Shown here piece after piece: positions 62,937 through 64,000 of a DNA stretch of 64,000 nucleotides. The DNA is taken from the NCBI RefSeq assembly GCF_022012415.1, contig NZ_JAKLTR010000003.1, positions 1-64,000 of the forward strand, written 5' to 3'. The translations under genes and the position numbers were made by a program. Numbering within the stretch: position 1 is the first letter of the stretch; each line of letters begins with the position of its first letter. The notes under the pieces were generated by a model. It did not search any database. It was not told the DNA's origin and saw only the letters and a list, made by a program, of their open reading frames with translations. This DNA comes from Terrimonas ginsenosidimutans (lineage in GTDB: Bacteria > Bacteroidota > Bacteroidia > Chitinophagales > Chitinophagaceae).

Positions 62937-63446
62937 TCACTTTAGGCTTAAAGATTTCAGGTAAAGAATTCCCTGGCAACGGTGCTGGATCTCCTGGTCT
63001 ATATACCTTAAAACAAAGGAGTATACCGGGCCTGAGCCAAGACCGAAAACAGTTTGTTTTTCATTCAGCCGCTCGATTGGCATATTCTCCCAAAGGCGAT
63101 TGATCTCTTCGGTTGTATCATCCCATCGCGTCAGCAGATCTTTCTTATTCAGTGGTTTCGCTATTGTATTCCATGACCGGCTAAAGCTGCCTGTCGGTTG
63201 CCAGTGTCCGCTCGTAATACCGATTGCTGCGGGGATACTCATGCTGATGATCTCCCAGGCAAGCTCTGAAAATGGTTTCATGCCGTCCATAGAATAAAAG
63301 AACAGGTGATCTTCCGGGAAAGATTCGATTAACTGCCTGGTCTGCAATCGTTCATCCTGCCAGTAGGCCAGCATAACTTCTGGTGTGATTGAAATAGGTT
63401 GGGTGGAATTCGTCTGTGTCGTCGTTTTGCTCATCGTTGTCGTCAT
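62937..63446 (-). CDS. DinB-family protein (first of a tandem pair)
   Basis: This 169-residue protein of the DinB/YfiT four-helix type has PEVMLAYWQDERLQTRQLIES at the start, the Met/His-region SELAWEIISMSIP, and the C-terminal metal-site helix RYIDQEIQHRCQGILYLKSL with a His. The family includes thiol-dependent metalloenzymes, but the substrate here is unknown. Start: ATG 63446 (or 63434). The frame is open a further 70 codons upstream to an ATG that overlaps the neighbour's stop, but those codons are repeat words. Confidence 0.78.
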   Translation of the reverse strand: MTTTMSKTTTQTNSTQPISITPEVMLAYWQDERLQTRQLIESFPEDHLFFYSMDGMKPFSELAWEIISMSIPAAIGITSGHWQPTGSFSRSWNTIAKPLNKKDLLTRWDDTTEEINRLWENMPIERLNEKQTVFGLGSGPVYSFVLRYIDQEIQHRCQGILYLKSLSLK

Positions 63447-63485
63447 ATCTAAAGTATTTGCAGTTGAGAAATTAGTTGGTACGCC

Positions 63486-63664
63486 AATAATGCACGAAAA
63501 CGCGAATAGTTCACTAATGGCTGCGAATTTTCGCGAATGATGTCCTACAGTGCTGGTTCTTCGTGAAAATGAAGCTAAATATCTCTGATAGTTTGCTCCC
63601 TGTTTAAACGACCCATTCGTGTTCATTCGCGGCCATTCGCGGCCATTGGCGGTCATTCGCGTTC
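63486..63664. repeat. Two facing 10-nt ATTCGCG-type arrays between DinB genes
   Basis: 63486-63542 carries GCGAAT-type words; 63612-63664 carries the opposite orientation (CATTCGCGGC repeated, CATTGGCGGT). The second array contains the stop codon of the upstream DinB gene. Confidence 0.72.
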
Positions 63665-64000
63665 CCAGAAGTAAGGAGGCTCAATGTTCAGCGCTCTCAG
63701 GTAAACGTATCCCTGTCCGCGGTGATGGATCTCATTATCGATCACATAGAACAGCAGCCAGTGCATAGAGCCGGGCCATTGGCCGAAGGCGACATCTTCT
63801 TCCTGCATGCGTTCAGGCGTCAGATCCTGCCAGATGCGTTGCAGTTCTTTGGTAGAGAGGTCCCAGCGGTCGAGGAGTTCCTTTTTGGTCGTTGGTTTAT
63901 CTTTCCACTGAGCGAGCGCGGGCAGCTCTTCTGTTTTCTTCCATTCTTTATAGGCCGCACCATGCAGCGAAGGGACGCCCATTTCCAGGAATTCGAGTAC
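63653..64000 (-). CDS. DinB-family protein, 5' end beyond the window
   Basis: The C-terminal 115 or so residues of a second DinB-type protein are visible. The frame stays open to the window edge, so the start is not seen. The visible part has LDRWDLSTKELQRIWQDL and the metal-site helix YVIDNEIHHRGQGYVYLRAL, similar to the downstream paralogue. The final residues ERE and the TGA are read from a 10-nt word array. The two genes probably arose by tandem duplication. Confidence 0.75.
   Translation of the reverse strand, partial: VLEFLEMGVPSLHGAAYKEWKKTEELPALAQWKDKPTTKKELLDRWDLSTKELQRIWQDLTPERMQEEDVAFGQWPGSMHWLLFYVIDNEIHHRGQGYVYLRALNIEPPYFWERE

Noticed and set aside
1-64000. tRNA, rRNA, IS element, integrase or prophage genes
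   Set aside because: I read both strands for tRNA arms, transposase motifs other than the Rpn-type protein, and phage genes and saw none.

Overview
The window looks like a chromosomal segment of a Bacteroidota, most likely a Chitinophagaceae-type bacterium. The reasons are a SusC/SusD-type outer-membrane system, a type IX secretion (T9SS) tail on the first enzyme, several promoters of the Bacteroidota form TTTG-N18-22-TAnnTTTG, the tiny ribosomal protein THX, a two-gene methionine synthase and DUF4286/DUF5694-type proteins. I see no tRNA, rRNA, CRISPR array, IS element or phage block. The family-level placement is inference from gene content.

1-11 kb is a compact starch/alpha-glucan locus: a secreted GH13 amylase, a Nudix-winged-helix (NrtR-type) regulator, SusC, SusD and two SusE/SusF-type surface lipoproteins, ending in a bidirectional terminator. 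A partly shared palindromic motif lies upstream of both the amylase and susC and is a candidate operator for the local regulator. 11-16 kb holds an HD-domain protein, an RNA-binding-like protein and the operon rplM-rpsI-rpsB-tsf; S2 carries a Gly/Arg-rich RGG tail. At 15.9-16.8 kb on the minus strand is a split Rpn-type (PD-(D/E)XK) nuclease gene with a slippery heptamer at the split and a strong internal ribosome-binding site. That makes it the best candidate here for an unusual toxin/antitoxin-like arrangement.

17-24 kb is a sugar-acid or deoxysugar catabolic cluster: a sodium symporter, a DapA/NanA-type aldolase, a DUF3748 propeller, an AraC regulator and a frameshifted fucose-isomerase-like gene. 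24-27 kb is a NarL-type two-component pair with a TPR sensor. 27-39 kb is mostly single-function genes: pyrH, pdxH, thx, hup, xth, a LOG protein, a SemiSWEET sugar carrier overlapping a HAD phosphatase, and a large AsmA protein. 39-42 kb is a LytS/LytTR pair with perfect 12-bp repeats in its divergent promoter region, next to a DUF5694 gene. 42-52 kb on the minus strand carries split metH with a long structured leader, recR, an Ig-like lipoprotein and a UvrD-type helicase-nuclease. 52-64 kb holds a SRPBCC protein, a WYL regulator, a GH20 hexosaminidase, an ABC permease, an M48 protease with an unknown secreted partner, a TPR protein, a secreted VOC protein and two DinB-type proteins, the last cut by the window end.

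The spacers are notable in their own right. Many contain short degenerate arrays built from 7-, 8- or 10-nt words, often as two facing arms that would fold into long hairpins. Some of these arrays reach into the ends of genes and supply their stop codons. All homology statements are from recognition of sequence motifs, not from database searches.
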